From positions 313,593 through 365,168 of the forward strand of contig JBNGIO010006320.1 of the NCBI GenBank assembly GCA_049999805.1: a DNA stretch of 51,576 bases, read 5' to 3'. The notes under the pieces were generated by a model. It was not told where the DNA came from. It made no database searches and was given only the letters and a program-made list of their open reading frames with translations. This document shows, one piece after another, positions 1-9,331 of the stretch (positions within the stretch are counted from its first letter, which is position 1; every line of letters starts with the position of its first letter). The position numbers and the translations under genes are program-made. The stretch comes from Folioceros fuciformis (Eukaryota; Anthocerotophyta; Anthocerotopsida; Anthocerotales).

Positions 1-525
1 GGGCTGTCGTGGTTGTAGGGGATAAGAAAGGGCGGGTTGGAGTGGGAGTGGGCAAGGCTAAGGAGGTGATCAATGCCGTGCAGAAGTCTGCCCTGGATGC
101 CAAGAGGCATATGGTGACCGTCCCCATGACTAAGTACCTCACGTTCCCCCACAGGTAACAGCCGGGCTGGTGACCCTGTAGGGTTTCTGTTCCCGAATGT
201 TGAATGCACGTGGTTTTCTCGATTTGTTCGGTTCCATGAGCACGAGTGATGATGACGACTGGATTACATTTCCAGGGCTGAAGGTAGGTTCGGAGCTGCC
301 AAAGTGATGCTCCGACCAGCCGCCATTGGTACTGGAGTCATTGCTGGAGGTTCTGTGAGGGTGGTGTTGGAGCTGGCTGGAGTTGAAAACGCTCTTGGCA
401 AGGAGCTTGGCAGCAAGAACCCTCTCAACAATGCGAGGGCAGTGTTGGAGGCTGTGTCAGGCATGAAGCAGTTCAGGGATGTGGCACGGGACCGTGGGAT
501 TCCCATGGAGGAGCTCTGGAAGTAG
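1..525 (+). CDS. rps5: Plastid 30S ribosomal protein uS5c, nuclear-encoded, 3' part
   Basis: This is the C-terminal part of bacterial-type ribosomal protein uS5 as found in chloroplasts, a 30S subunit protein involved in decoding accuracy. Two exons are visible: 1-154 (open at the window edge) and 276-525, joined through an AG|GTAACA donor and a TTTCCAG acceptor. The first exon has the [14 protein letters not shown] stretch of the double-stranded-RNA-binding-like S5 N domain; the second has [20 protein letters not shown] and ends in GIPMEELWK, the typical plastid S5 ending. Transit peptide and N-terminus lie outside the window. The conserved residues favour the plastid over the mitochondrial or cytosolic paralogue. 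Nothing is odd about it. Confidence 0.93.
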
Positions 526-1428
526 GCTGGCATTCGAGGATTGCTCTCAAGTCTTGCACACCAACTCGTGTAGATCGAGCGCCCTAGGAAAAGCTTTGGC
601 TTGACAAACGATTTCTAGGACGCCAATGAGCACCAAGGCCCAACCTTGCCCTTCCTTAGCCAAGGAGCACGCGGAGATACATTTCCCATCCGTTGTTAGG
701 ACGGAATTGTTTTCAGGCAGAGGCATCAAACCACATACCTCTGGGGGGTTTAGGGTTTAGATCCTCCCACTGCTATGCAAGTTGCTCATGTACAGGCTGA
801 CTGCTGGAATCGAGGAGCTTCCGTGGCTTCGTCTGGTATATCCTAGAGATGGCCTCGCTTCTTCGTCTTGGCTTTACAAAGCCTGTCCACTCTTTCCCTC
901 AAGTAATTTTCCTCAGTAATAACCACAGAGTCACCCCTAACTGAGTAAGTGTGCACAAATACCGCCAAGACGCCAACTCATGTGAATTTGCGTACTGGAT
1001 CAGTTTGCAGATGGACATCAACGTGAACACAGTGGCTTCATACCATTGGTGCATTTACCCTCATGTATACTATTTGTTGAGGTGGAGCTGTATGTTCCCG
1101 GGAGACGACACTTAGCTACTCTTTTTGCCCGCCATCTGGCTAAAGCTCTGCGGCTGACCAAAGAGAGGCTAACACCTCGACACACCATTCTACTTGACGT
1201 CTGGCTCCGGATAGTCGTGATGCCTTAAATGCTCACATCAATGCCAAGTTGAGCAGCATTCCTGAGCCATTCACCTAGACTTGCAACTTCCTCTGTCGGA
1301 TTCCTCCAACTTTTGCGGATCTCTTTCTGTAGCGCTCTTGCCTTGACTCTGTGCGTACCAGTCTCCTACTTCACTCATTCCGTGCACTTGATCCTCGGTT
1401 CTAGTTCTGCATCCCACGATCTGCTACA
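526..1428. other. Intergenic, no gene seen
   Basis: About 900 bp between the S5 gene and the small basic gene. I see no convincing coding exon. Bases about 1070-1160 (tatttgttgaggtggagct and following) resemble 8085-8160 in the duplicated accessory region, so a dispersed repeat fragment is present. A TTTAGGGTTTAG telobox-like string lies near 748-760. Confidence 0.6.
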
Positions 1429-1940
1429 ATGGCCAGAACCAAGAAGACGAAAACTACGGGCAAGGCCTCCGCCGTGGCCAAGAACAAGATGACGAGTCCG
1501 CAAGTGAAGTTCACTGACATGCGAGCAGCCAGCTCGGAGAGAATGGCCGTTCTCAGAGCCAAAATGGGAGAAAAATTGGTGCGCTTGAACGCCTCCATGC
1601 TGCTCGCCTTCTCCAAGATCCGTCATCCCGTGAATCCAGTGAAGCGCATTGCGGCCAAGGAGAGGTCCAAGGAAATGAAGCAAGCTGCGACAGGTACACG
1701 TCAGAAATGGGGCCAGTTCGTGCGTGCGACATAGCATAGTTGTAATGTGTGACGATTGCGGCTCGTGTCCATGAAACCTGTATGACTCGTCGCATCACCT
1801 CCTAACCTCGTTCGATTCTGGTGCAAACGTTTGCAGAAAGGAGGAAACAGCAAATAGCCATTGCTGCAAATGTGGCGTCCGCCAAGCGAGCTCGCATTCG
1901 TGAGAAGAGAGCTGCGCAGATGGATAACGTGTTGCACTAA
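1429..1940 (+). CDS. Small lysine/arginine/alanine-rich protein, function unknown
   Basis: A two-exon gene: exon 1 1429-1693 and exon 2 1837-1940, joined by a GACAG|GTACAC donor and a TTTGCAG acceptor in phase 1, giving 122 residues. The ORF read without splicing ends soon after the donor, while the spliced product ends in a basic helix (RRKQQIAIAANVASAKRARI, then REKRAAQ). The protein is strongly basic, with no membrane segment or signal peptide, and looks like a nuclear or nucleic-acid-associated protein. The N-terminus MARTKKTKTTGKAS resembles the start of a histone H3 tail, but no histone fold follows. I do not recognise the family. Start chosen because it is the first ATG and follows an untranslated leader with stops. 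Confidence 0.6.
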
Positions 1941-2212
1941 ACAAGATTTGCTCCCTAGGATGTCTCTCCTTCGGAATGTGTGAACCGTGGACAGAGTTGA
2001 TGTAATTTCGCAGAGCCTTGCCACGTTCGCGTTCTATAGGCTGAAGGGAGCGTGCAATTTTAAGCTAGAATTTGCAACGTTAGGTTGTGCGTAATACGCT
2101 CGTCGATTGATGTAGTACATGTTTGAACATATACTTTGACCCTTAGTTTGTAACAAGCACTACGCCAGAACTTGGCTTGTACATTTACCTCTATACCGCG
2201 GGCAGACGAGTC

Positions 2213-4699
2213 TTAGTGGTTGTCACAACATGAGCATAAACCATCCTTAAAATGATGGACTCGGTGTGCGTCTCTAACAACGATCTCTCTCCCTTCAAGT
2301 TTGGATATTACCCTGCTGCCATTGTGGCAATCATCGCACATTCTAAGATCCTTGGTGATGAAAAGAGGTGTGTTTTCAGGTGTGTTCAAAATTCCAAAAG
2401 CAATGGCCAATTTCTCTGCATGCCCGCATAAATAATCCTCCTTCTCCAACAGATCAGTCTCAGCCACATGTCCTTGCTCTTTCATTCGAAGATTCAAGTT
2501 CTGCAGCATTGTAGAAGTGTCATCTCTCTGATCCCCAACAATGAACTCATGTATCTTCTGATCCACTTCAATCACAGCCTTTGCAGGTTTCTTCTGAGCT
2601 CCAGCCAACTTCCTCAATTTGTCTATTTCCTCTGCCTCTTCTCGTCTGCCAGCATCGGCATAGATTTTGGACATGAGGACATACCCAGCAGCTTGATGGG
2701 GATCGATGTGGACAAGCCGATCAAAACAACGTCTTCCCATCTCCACATTACCGAACATGTTGCAGGCACTTAGCAAAGATCTCCACCCGACACAGTCACG
2801 TTCAATTGGTGAGGCCTGCAACATATTTTCTGCCTCATCCAGCTGCCCTGATCGTGCAAGCATGTCAACCACGCAGGTGAAGTGCTCGACACTTGCTACA
2901 ATTCTATGCTCTTCTGTCATTTTTCTCAACAACTCCTTACCTTCATTGATTAAGCCTTTGCGACTGCAAGCAACAAGGAGACAAGTGAAAGTCGTTGCAT
3001 CAGGTTCAACTCCCTGGCATTGCATTTGCTTCAAGCATTGAATGGCCATGGTAGAGTCATCATGCTGGCTATACGCGTTGATAAGAACATTCCACGTCAC
3101 CACATCTCTTTGTGAAAGTCTGTCAAACACCTTTTTGGCATCCTCTAGGCTTCCACACTTAGCGTACATGTCCAGTAAAGCATTAGAAACCAGCTCATCT
3201 GCTTCCAGCCCTCTTTTCAAAATCTCAGAGTGTAATTTCTTGCCATCTTGCAAAGCTCCTGTGCTGGAACACATCTGGAGCAAGTTTGCAAATATGACAG
3301 TGTCTGGACAGACACCAGCCTGTTTCATTCGTTGAAAAAGGTCAAGGGCTTCTTGACACTGGCCACGCTGAGCATACCCTGCGATCATGATGGTCCACGT
3401 CACCACATCTCCCTCTGACAATCCATCAAATACAATTCGAGCATCATCTATGTCATCGCACTCCACATACATGTTCATCAAGGCACTTCCAACAAGCGCA
3501 TCCCCTCCAAGTCCCCGTTTCAAAATTTGACGATGTATCTGCTTGCCATCTTGCATGGCTCCAACGCTTGCACAAGCCTTTAGAATGCTGACAAATGTTA
3601 CGAGGTCTGGCAAAATGCCATCTTCCTGCATTCTCGAGTAAAGCCGAAGGGCGTCATGCCCTAGCCCATGTTGAGCATATCGTGCAATCATGGAATTCCA
3701 TGTAACCACATTCTTGTTCACCAGTCCATCAAATACTATTTGCGCATCCTGCAGGCTTCCACATTGCCCGTACATGTTCATCAGGGAGCTCCCAATGAAG
3801 ACACTAGAATGGAGTCCCTTGGCAAGGATCTGAGCATGGATCTGTTTGCCATCCTGCAAGGCTCCTATGCTGCCACACGCTTTCAGTATGCTTACATATG
3901 TAACGTCATTTGGTGACAAGCCCTCCTCGAGCATCGTTTTGTACAACTCCAGGGCTTTTGCACCAAGCCCATGTTGAGCATATCCTGCAATCATCACATT
4001 CCAAATAACAACGTTCCTTGTGGACATCTTTTCGAACACTTGGTGGGCGTCCTCCAAACTCCCACAGTTTGCATACATGTGTATGAGAGCGCTGCCAACA
4101 AACAGATTGGACTCAGCCTTACACTCCAAGACATCCTCATGGACAAGCTTGCCTGATTTCAGATCTCCTTTACTTGCACAGGCTTTCAGGACTGCCACAA
4201 ATATATAGTCGTTAGGTTCTATGCTTGAGTTCCGCATTTTCTGATACAGTTGTATAGCTCGTTGAGCGTATCCACGATCAGCATGTGCTGAGATCAGTGA
4301 AGCCCATACGAACACATTAGGGGCAGGCAGCTTACTGAAGACACCCCTAGCTTCCAGCAGTTTTCCGTGAGAAGCATACATGCGGATGAGGTGGTTCCCT
4401 AGAAAAGTATCCACCTCATGCCCACTACGGGCAGTAAGAGCATGGATGTATTTGCCCGCTTCCAGATCCCTGTTTGTAATGCTCTCCTTCAGAAGCCGGT
4501 ACAGCATATCTGCAGATATGTACGATCCTCCCCTGCACAACAAGTCCAAAGCTTGGACCGCCTCATGCAGCCGGCCTTCCTCCAGTAACCTGCTCCAATC
4601 TTCTGACACCCCTCTATACTCCACATGGCTGCCACTTCCTGACACTCTGCATGCCCAGAGCAGCTGAAACAACGTGAGAACCTCAGCAGCATGGGCCAA
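2213..4699 (-). CDS. PLS-class PPR protein with DYW:KP domain, putative organellar RNA editing factor
   Basis: An uninterrupted frame of 828 codons with about a dozen PLS-type pentatricopeptide repeats (typical MYAKCGSLEDA, VVTWNVLINAY patterns), then E1/E2 motifs and a DYW deaminase domain. PPR tracts bind organellar RNA base by base; the DYW domain edits pyrimidines. The PG box reads KKPAKAVIEV, the KP form, instead of KxPGxSWIEV. The deaminase signature HAEK (HxE) and the zinc cysteines CDDC and CSCC are kept, and the protein ends in Cys-Asp-Asn-His, not Asp-Tyr-Trp. KP-type domains ending in DRH-like triplets are associated with U-to-C editing, so that is the likely reaction (inference). 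Odd point: the first codon of the frame is TTG, the nearest upstream in-frame stop is at 4754-4756, and no ATG lies between, so the true start needs an upstream exon or a non-ATG codon. A broken copy lies at 13355-16260. Confidence 0.9.
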   Translation of the reverse strand: MAHAAEVLTLFQLLWACRVSGSGSHVEYRGVSEDWSRLLEEGRLHEAVQALDLLCRGGSYISADMLYRLLKESITNRDLEAGKYIHALTARSGHEVDTFLGNHLIRMYASHGKLLEARGVFSKLPAPNVFVWASLISAHADRGYAQRAIQLYQKMRNSSIEPNDYIFVAVLKACASKGDLKSGKLVHEDVLECKAESNLFVGSALIHMYANCGSLEDAHQVFEKMSTRNVVIWNVMIAGYAQHGLGAKALELYKTMLEEGLSPNDVTYVSILKACGSIGALQDGKQIHAQILAKGLHSSVFIGSSLMNMYGQCGSLQDAQIVFDGLVNKNVVTWNSMIARYAQHGLGHDALRLYSRMQEDGILPDLVTFVSILKACASVGAMQDGKQIHRQILKRGLGGDALVGSALMNMYVECDDIDDARIVFDGLSEGDVVTWTIMIAGYAQRGQCQEALDLFQRMKQAGVCPDTVIFANLLQMCSSTGALQDGKKLHSEILKRGLEADELVSNALLDMYAKCGSLEDAKKVFDRLSQRDVVTWNVLINAYSQHDDSTMAIQCLKQMQCQGVEPDATTFTCLLVACSRKGLINEGKELLRKMTEEHRIVASVEHFTCVVDMLARSGQLDEAENMLQASPIERDCVGWRSLLSACNMFGNVEMGRRCFDRLVHIDPHQAAGYVLMSKIYADAGRREEAEEIDKLRKLAGAQKKPAKAVIEVDQKIHEFIVGDQRDDTSTMLQNLNLRMKEQGHVAETDLLEKEDYLCGHAEKLAIAFGILNTPENTPLFITKDLRMCDDCHNGSRVISKLEGREIVVRDAHRVHHFKDGLCSCCDNH

Positions 4700-5525
4700 C
4701 CATTCACCATCTACAGAGACGAGCGTAATTTTGGATACCTGACAGAACCCCGATCATCTCCAACACGTGTCGAGGACAATGCCCATGAAGAAAACGAATG
4801 TCCTTCCTCACCCTTCGACTGTCTCGGTGAAGGCCTAAAGGTCTCCGTTGTTGTGCTGTTCACGTGGTCCGCACACTCGAGGTCTGTCTGTGCGATCACC
4901 CATTATCAACTGCAAACTGAGGGCCAAGCAACGCCTCATTCTCCTGCTGGAGCATTACCAGATAGTTTAGCAGAATCCACAAAAAAGGTCCGAGATAGAG
5001 TCCCACCTGCTGTGGAGTTTTGATCCACCAGCGGGAAGGCTTCACAAAAGATTCTGGCCTCAGTCCCTCGTTTAAAGCAACGGCATCTGCAACACCAGCT
5101 TCAACCATGAAAACCCAAACCCCTTCCAGTTCTCAACCACAACCATGATCACTCACCGCAGCTGGCGCCAAACCAATGCCGTCCGATTGAGAAATCCAGA
5201 GTCAGATCACGCCTCTCCCAGTTCTCTCCACTGCTGGATTTGCGATTTCGGAAGCATAGACTAACAAGGCTGCCAGCCGCCGGCGTCCTTCGCTTCATGA
5301 TCATTTCCTACCGGAATGCAGTTTTCGCCGGTCATACAATCTGGCTGGTTCGCAGCTCAACCTACTGATCCCACTTTATCAGCCACCCGGAGCACATGTT
5401 GCAGTGTCATCGTGACTCGGGTGTGTCATTCCAGCATTAGTTCAGGTGGAGGGTGGGGGTGCCATTTCACGCGCTGCTATGGAGTCGTTAAGGTGGGGTT
5501 TTCTGGGCTACCCAAGTGAAACAAA
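4700..5525. promoter_or_regulatory. Upstream region of the PPR gene, duplicated at 16261-17100
   Basis: Non-coding or 5'-exon sequence upstream of the PPR gene. It is collinear with 16261-17100, which separates the broken PPR copy from the DUF1995 gene. In the second copy a frame starting at about 16458 (MIAQTDLECADHVN) runs uninterrupted into the PPR start; here the same frame is shifted by a one-base difference near 4800 and then stopped. The homology ends near 5520, just before the place where the DUF1995 coding region starts in the other copy. Confidence 0.65.
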
Positions 5526-5539
5526 GAACAGGGGCTTGG

Positions 5540-6055
5540 GCATGACGTTCTTCGGGGAAGAAGTAACAGTCGGACTGGTTACTCAAGTTCTTTGTCCGTT
5601 CTGCCAATAGGTGTTCGGATGCGGGTGCTTTACAGATTGCGGTGAACGCAGGATTCCGCTACTGCGAGCTAGCAATTTAAAAGGGCATGGTGGAACAAGA
5701 TAGAGTGGCTAAGAAGCTGGTGGAATGTCCGTTTGTCATAGAATCAGATACCCTTAGAAGGCCGTGTGGAGGGGAAGTATCGCACAATCAGTGTGAAGGT
5801 AAGCCGATTGCTTGCTTGAATAGCAGGAAGTGTCCATGTTCCTACCTGGCTTCATGCCTGAACTTGGCTCTCTCAGGATTTCGCACCAGAAAAGGAGTAT
5901 CAGAACGTGGTGGATGTGGTTCCTGAATTCTTTGACAATGAGACTGTAAAGGAGGCCCTGCTTTCAGCCAGGACAATCTTTGTCAATGCTGTGATGGGAT
6001 TCATGCCTCATTTTTGGGAGGGACAAGCAAGATGGATGAAGCTATTTAGGTCAAT
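5540..6055 (+). pseudogene. Phosphoglycerate kinase fragment (exons 5-6 copy)
   Basis: A truncated copy of the PGK gene at 23019-25091, matching from the start of its intron 4 (24189) through exon 5, intron 5 and most of exon 6 (to about 24665). Exon 5 is broken by stops (the equivalent of ELAKGLVEQ now contains TAG and TAA). Exon 6 is open over DNETVKEALLSA and VNAVMGFMPHFWEG, then loses one base and stops. No promoter or 5' exons are present. Retained introns show a DNA-level duplication, not a retrocopy. Confidence 0.9.
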
Positions 6056-6329
6056 GTAGGTATAAAAACAGGAGTAAGCAGGTAAAAAAATAGTTGATCT
6101 TAGCAACAACTTCAGGTGAAGATATGATTAAGAAGAGTTGCATTTGATATCAAGTATTAACCTAGCAGCAGGCTAGCAAAGATTATGTGGAGTAGCAATG
6201 TCTTGATTATAAAGTTGATAACAATTGAAGCTGAAAGCATTGGGTATTTCGAAAAAATTAAAAAGAAAAGTAGACCCGTGAACGTAGTGTCGCTGTGACG
6301 CGGATTTCCAATGCTCAATGCGGCGAACC
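6056..6329. repeat. 3' flank shared by the membrane-anchored family genes
   Basis: Roughly 200 bp downstream (minus strand) of family copy 1. It matches 8160-8400 and 25310-25560, the equivalent flanks of copies 2 and 3, with shared words such as gcaggctagcaaagattatgt and a run ending near the stop codon. No gene is seen. Confidence 0.65.
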
Positions 6330-7119
6330 TCAGAGAGACGTGGGTGTAGAATGTCGCACGATTTTCAGTATAGTAACGGCGGCAGGAATTCCAATGGCAA
6401 GAGCAGGGACAACAATCTCAAGACAGCGGCCAACGACTCCCTCCTGAGCGGAAGTGCGATCTGTCGAGGACTTCTCCGGCTCTGGCTGTAGATTCAAACT
6501 CCTTTCCTGCTCCGACTCTTGTGCTGGCGCTGGCTCTGCCGTCCTCACCCTAAAGGTTGTGTCCTCAAACTCCACGCCGAACAGCTCCCCCACGAGTCTA
6601 ATGCTCATTTTGGGTGATTGTGGGATTTCCACATCGTCGATTTTTGGAAAGAAGCTTGAGCTCGACATCATCTGGAAAACTTCCGGTGATTCCTCAAATT
6701 CTTCAGAGATGCAAGGAAGGAAAGATGCGTTTCAGCAGTGTTAGTACATTTGGAGTGGAAAGTTCTGTTGATTTACACGTAAGCTTTCGCAAACGATTCG
6801 AACCTCTCAGCAGGGAGGAGATCATTCTGGTTGTCTTGTTGCCGATGCCGGGGTCGTCAAGGTCGAGGACATCCACCATCACCCTGCGCACACCTGATAT
6901 GCGGTAGACCAACAGTTCCAGATTGTCCAGGCACCACAGAATATCCCGATACTCGATCACTCTCACGCCGGGTAAATGCATGGGTTGGTATCTGCCATGT
7001 TGTATCTCCGAAACTATGAAATCAATTGTTTCGTCCTTGGAAATTTGAGCAGGAATAGTTTTCAGCGTGAATCGTAGTTCTTCAGGATTAATGAGTATCA
7101 TCCTGCCGAATTCTTCCAT
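6330..7119 (-). CDS. Membrane-anchored ParB/sulfiredoxin-fold-like protein, copy 1
   Basis: Two exons, 7119-6804 and 6700-6330, give 228 residues. Exon 1 (316 nt, ending in phase 1 at CTGAGAG|GTTCG) encodes INPEELRFTLKTIP, ILWCLDNLELLVYR and a VMVDVLDLDDPGIG strand, the order expected of a ParB-like/sulfiredoxin-like domain. Exon 2 encodes an acidic, proline/glutamate-rich linker and a C-terminal hydrophobic segment (IVVPALAIGIPAAVTILKIV) with a short basic tail, as in tail-anchored proteins. The acceptor used by copies 2 and 3 (GCAG) is mutated to GCTG here; an acceptor 31 nt further on (CTCTGAAG, preceded by a pyrimidine tract) restores the frame exactly. The NR(Q/R)LWV motif of the sisters is changed to DNLELLV. 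Function unknown; the fold call is my inference from motif order. Confidence 0.6.
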
Positions 7120-8060
7120 GGTTCGGTGTCTGCAAATGATACATAATACATGGCCACTAAATCATGGTGCAGGACATGCATATTTGAAAGTACAAAACGG
7201 CCTGAAGATAGTGTGAAACCAGTTTGTAGCAGCACTCATCTTTTGCAGGAACGTTAAAGTAAATTATACCTTTCCCGACTTGATGGCATGCAGCAGATAA
7301 GAGTGCCACCAAGTGACCTTGTGTGTGATGTAGGCAGTGACAACTTCCTTTGCCGGCACGGCAGTGTCTCCCGGATACTTCTAGATCTGGAAGTCTGCGC
7401 GAAGGTCTTGCACTTTCAGGAACATGATTCATCAACCTGTGCACTATTCCATAACCGTACTCTAAGCGCATCCCAACGGATGACTTCCAGCTTCTGAAGA
7501 GGCATTTGCGCAGGTCCTGGAGCGTTTCAAGATACCTTTCCTAATTGGATGGCATGCAGTAGCTAGCAATTGTGTTCCCACGTGACCGTGTCCGTGATGT
7601 AGGCAGTGACTTTCTTTGCAGGCACGGCAGTGTCTCCAGGGTCATTCTCAATCTAGAGAGGCAAGCACTTCCTTAGACTTCCAGGAATATTCATCATCAG
7701 ACTCTGCGCCATTCTATGTCTGAAGTTTAAAAGCATCCAAGCGGATCAGCTCCGGCTTCTTACGCGGCATGTGAACCGAACACCTCCGGCTCCCCAACCG
7801 GCATTTGAGCGTAGCAGTAGATGAGAATTTGAAACGCTTGCTCTTCATCAGCTGTTGACAAGATCTACCACCTCCGTCTTCTCCACGATCATGTTTGAAA
7901 CCCTAACCCTGGGCAACTTATTATGCACTGCACTGCACTGCATCATAAGTTGGAGTGGTGGAATGGGCAACGCACGATAATGTATCTTTTTGTGGAGCTT
8001 CTGTCTGAAAATAAGTTGTATTTGAAAGTAATTTTGTGCTGGCTTGGCATTAAAAAAACT
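7120..8060. repeat. Repeated 5' flank of family copy 1, with fossil exons
   Basis: Upstream sequence (minus strand) of copy 1, shared with 9332-10075, 11880-12510 and 26487-27530. The same roughly 100-bp block (with ggcacggcagtgtctcc) occurs twice in each flank, at about 7270-7380 and 7545-7640 here. Read on the minus strand it encodes PGDTAVPAKEVVTAYITHKV and a splice donor. Directly upstream of the ATG a TTTGCAG acceptor precedes ACACCGAACCATGG, so at least one upstream, probably untranslated exon is likely. A telobox-like AAACCCTAA lies near 7899-7907. The end (7930-8060) matches 27360-27530. Confidence 0.6.
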
Positions 8061-8417
8061 ACCCAAAAAATTATACGCCTAGCTATTTGTTGAGGTGGAG
8101 CTATGTGGTCCCAGGAACGACACTTAGGTACTCGTTTGGCCATCTGGTTAAGGATAATCTTAGGGTAAACAAAACCTTCAGGTAAAGCTTTGGTGCAGAA
8201 GAGTTGCAAGTGCTGCCTAGGAACAGGCTAGCAAGGATAATGTCCAGTAGAAATGTGTGGATTACATTACACAGTTTGTTGAAGCTGGACCATTGATTAG
8301 TTCACAACAATAAGACAAAGAAAATTAAACTCGTCAGACCTACTTTCGCTATGACTCTGATTTCTAATACCCAATTCGGCAGAGTGAAGTGGTAAGCGTT
8401 GCTCGCAGGTGGCCATT
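8061..8417. repeat. Intergenic, 3' flank of family copy 2
   Basis: Bases about 8085-8160 match 1070-1160. Bases 8160-8400 match the 3' flanks of copies 1 and 3 (6110-6310 and 25315-25540). I see no gene. Confidence 0.55.
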
Positions 8418-9331
8418 TTATGTGTCTCTGGGATTTCGCACGATTTTCAAGATTGTCATTACGACAGGAATCCCAATGGCAAGAGCAGGGACAACAATCT
8501 TAAAAACCCGGCCGGAACCTCCACTCTGCACACGAGTGCGAGCTGCAGAGGAATTTTTTGTGCCTTCCTCTAATCCAGAAGTAGCACTCCGAGGGTAGCG
8601 CCAGAGTGACACCTGGTCTTCAACCCACTGCGGTTCCATCTGTGAGGGGGTTGGATCTGGCTCCGTCTCCGCCTCTGGTTCTCGCTCTGGCTCTGGCTCT
8701 AGTAGTTTCGAATCCCTTTGATGCTCCGACTCTGGTGCTGGCGCTGCAGCTGGCCTCCTCACCCTTAAGTTTGTCTCCTCATCATCCGCGTCGAACAGCT
8801 GTCCCACGAGCCTCATGTCCACACTGGCTGGTTGTGGGATGTCCAAATGTGCTTCATCAGGAAAGAAGTCTGGGCTCGACATCTCGTCGAAGACATCCGA
8901 TGACTCCTCAAATTCTTCAGAATTGCAAGGGAGGGAAGAATAGTTTTCTGCAGTGTCAGTACACTTGGAGGAACAAGTTTTGCTAAACACGAAAGCTGTC
9001 TCAAATGATTCCAACCTCTCAGCAGGGCGAAGATCCTTCTGGTAGTTTTCTTGCCAATTCTGGGATCGTTATGCTCGAGGACGTCCACCTCCACCATGCC
9101 CACACCAGCTGTGCGGTAGACCCACAGTTGCCGATTACTCAGGCACCACAGAATCCCCCTATAATCGATCGCTCTCATTCGGGCTAAGTGCATGGGCCGA
9201 ATTCTGCCCTGTCGTATCGCTGTAACTATTTTTTCAAGTACGTGGCCGGTCGAAATTTGACGAGGCATGGTTCTCAGCGTGAACCGCAGTTCTGCAGGAT
9301 CGATTTGTATCGTTCTGCCAACACCTTCCAT
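8418..9331 (-). CDS. Membrane-anchored ParB/sulfiredoxin-fold-like protein, copy 2
   Basis: Exons 9331-9016 (316 nt) and 8947-8418 (530 nt) join in phase 1 through AG|GTTGGA and CACTGCAG, with a CTGAC branch-point-like site, giving 281 residues. The N-terminal domain has IDPAELRFTLRTMP, a VLEKIVTAIRQG helix, AIDYRGILWCLSNRQLWVYR and VEVDVLEHNDPRI. The middle is an acidic spacer rich in PEPE repeats (LEPEPEREPEAETEPDPTPS). The C-terminus is a hydrophobic helix IVVPALAIGIPVVMTILKIV followed by RNPRDT, consistent with a tail anchor facing the cytosol. It is closest to copy 3. I know of no assigned function; the N-domain resembles eukaryotic proteins with a conserved NNRRLWV motif of ParB/sulfiredoxin type, which is inference. 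Start: the first ATG after a TTGCAG acceptor, conserved in all three copies. Confidence 0.72.

Noticed and set aside
748-760. Telomere-like TTTAGGGTTTAG
   Set aside because: Only a short telobox-length match, common in plant promoters; no array.
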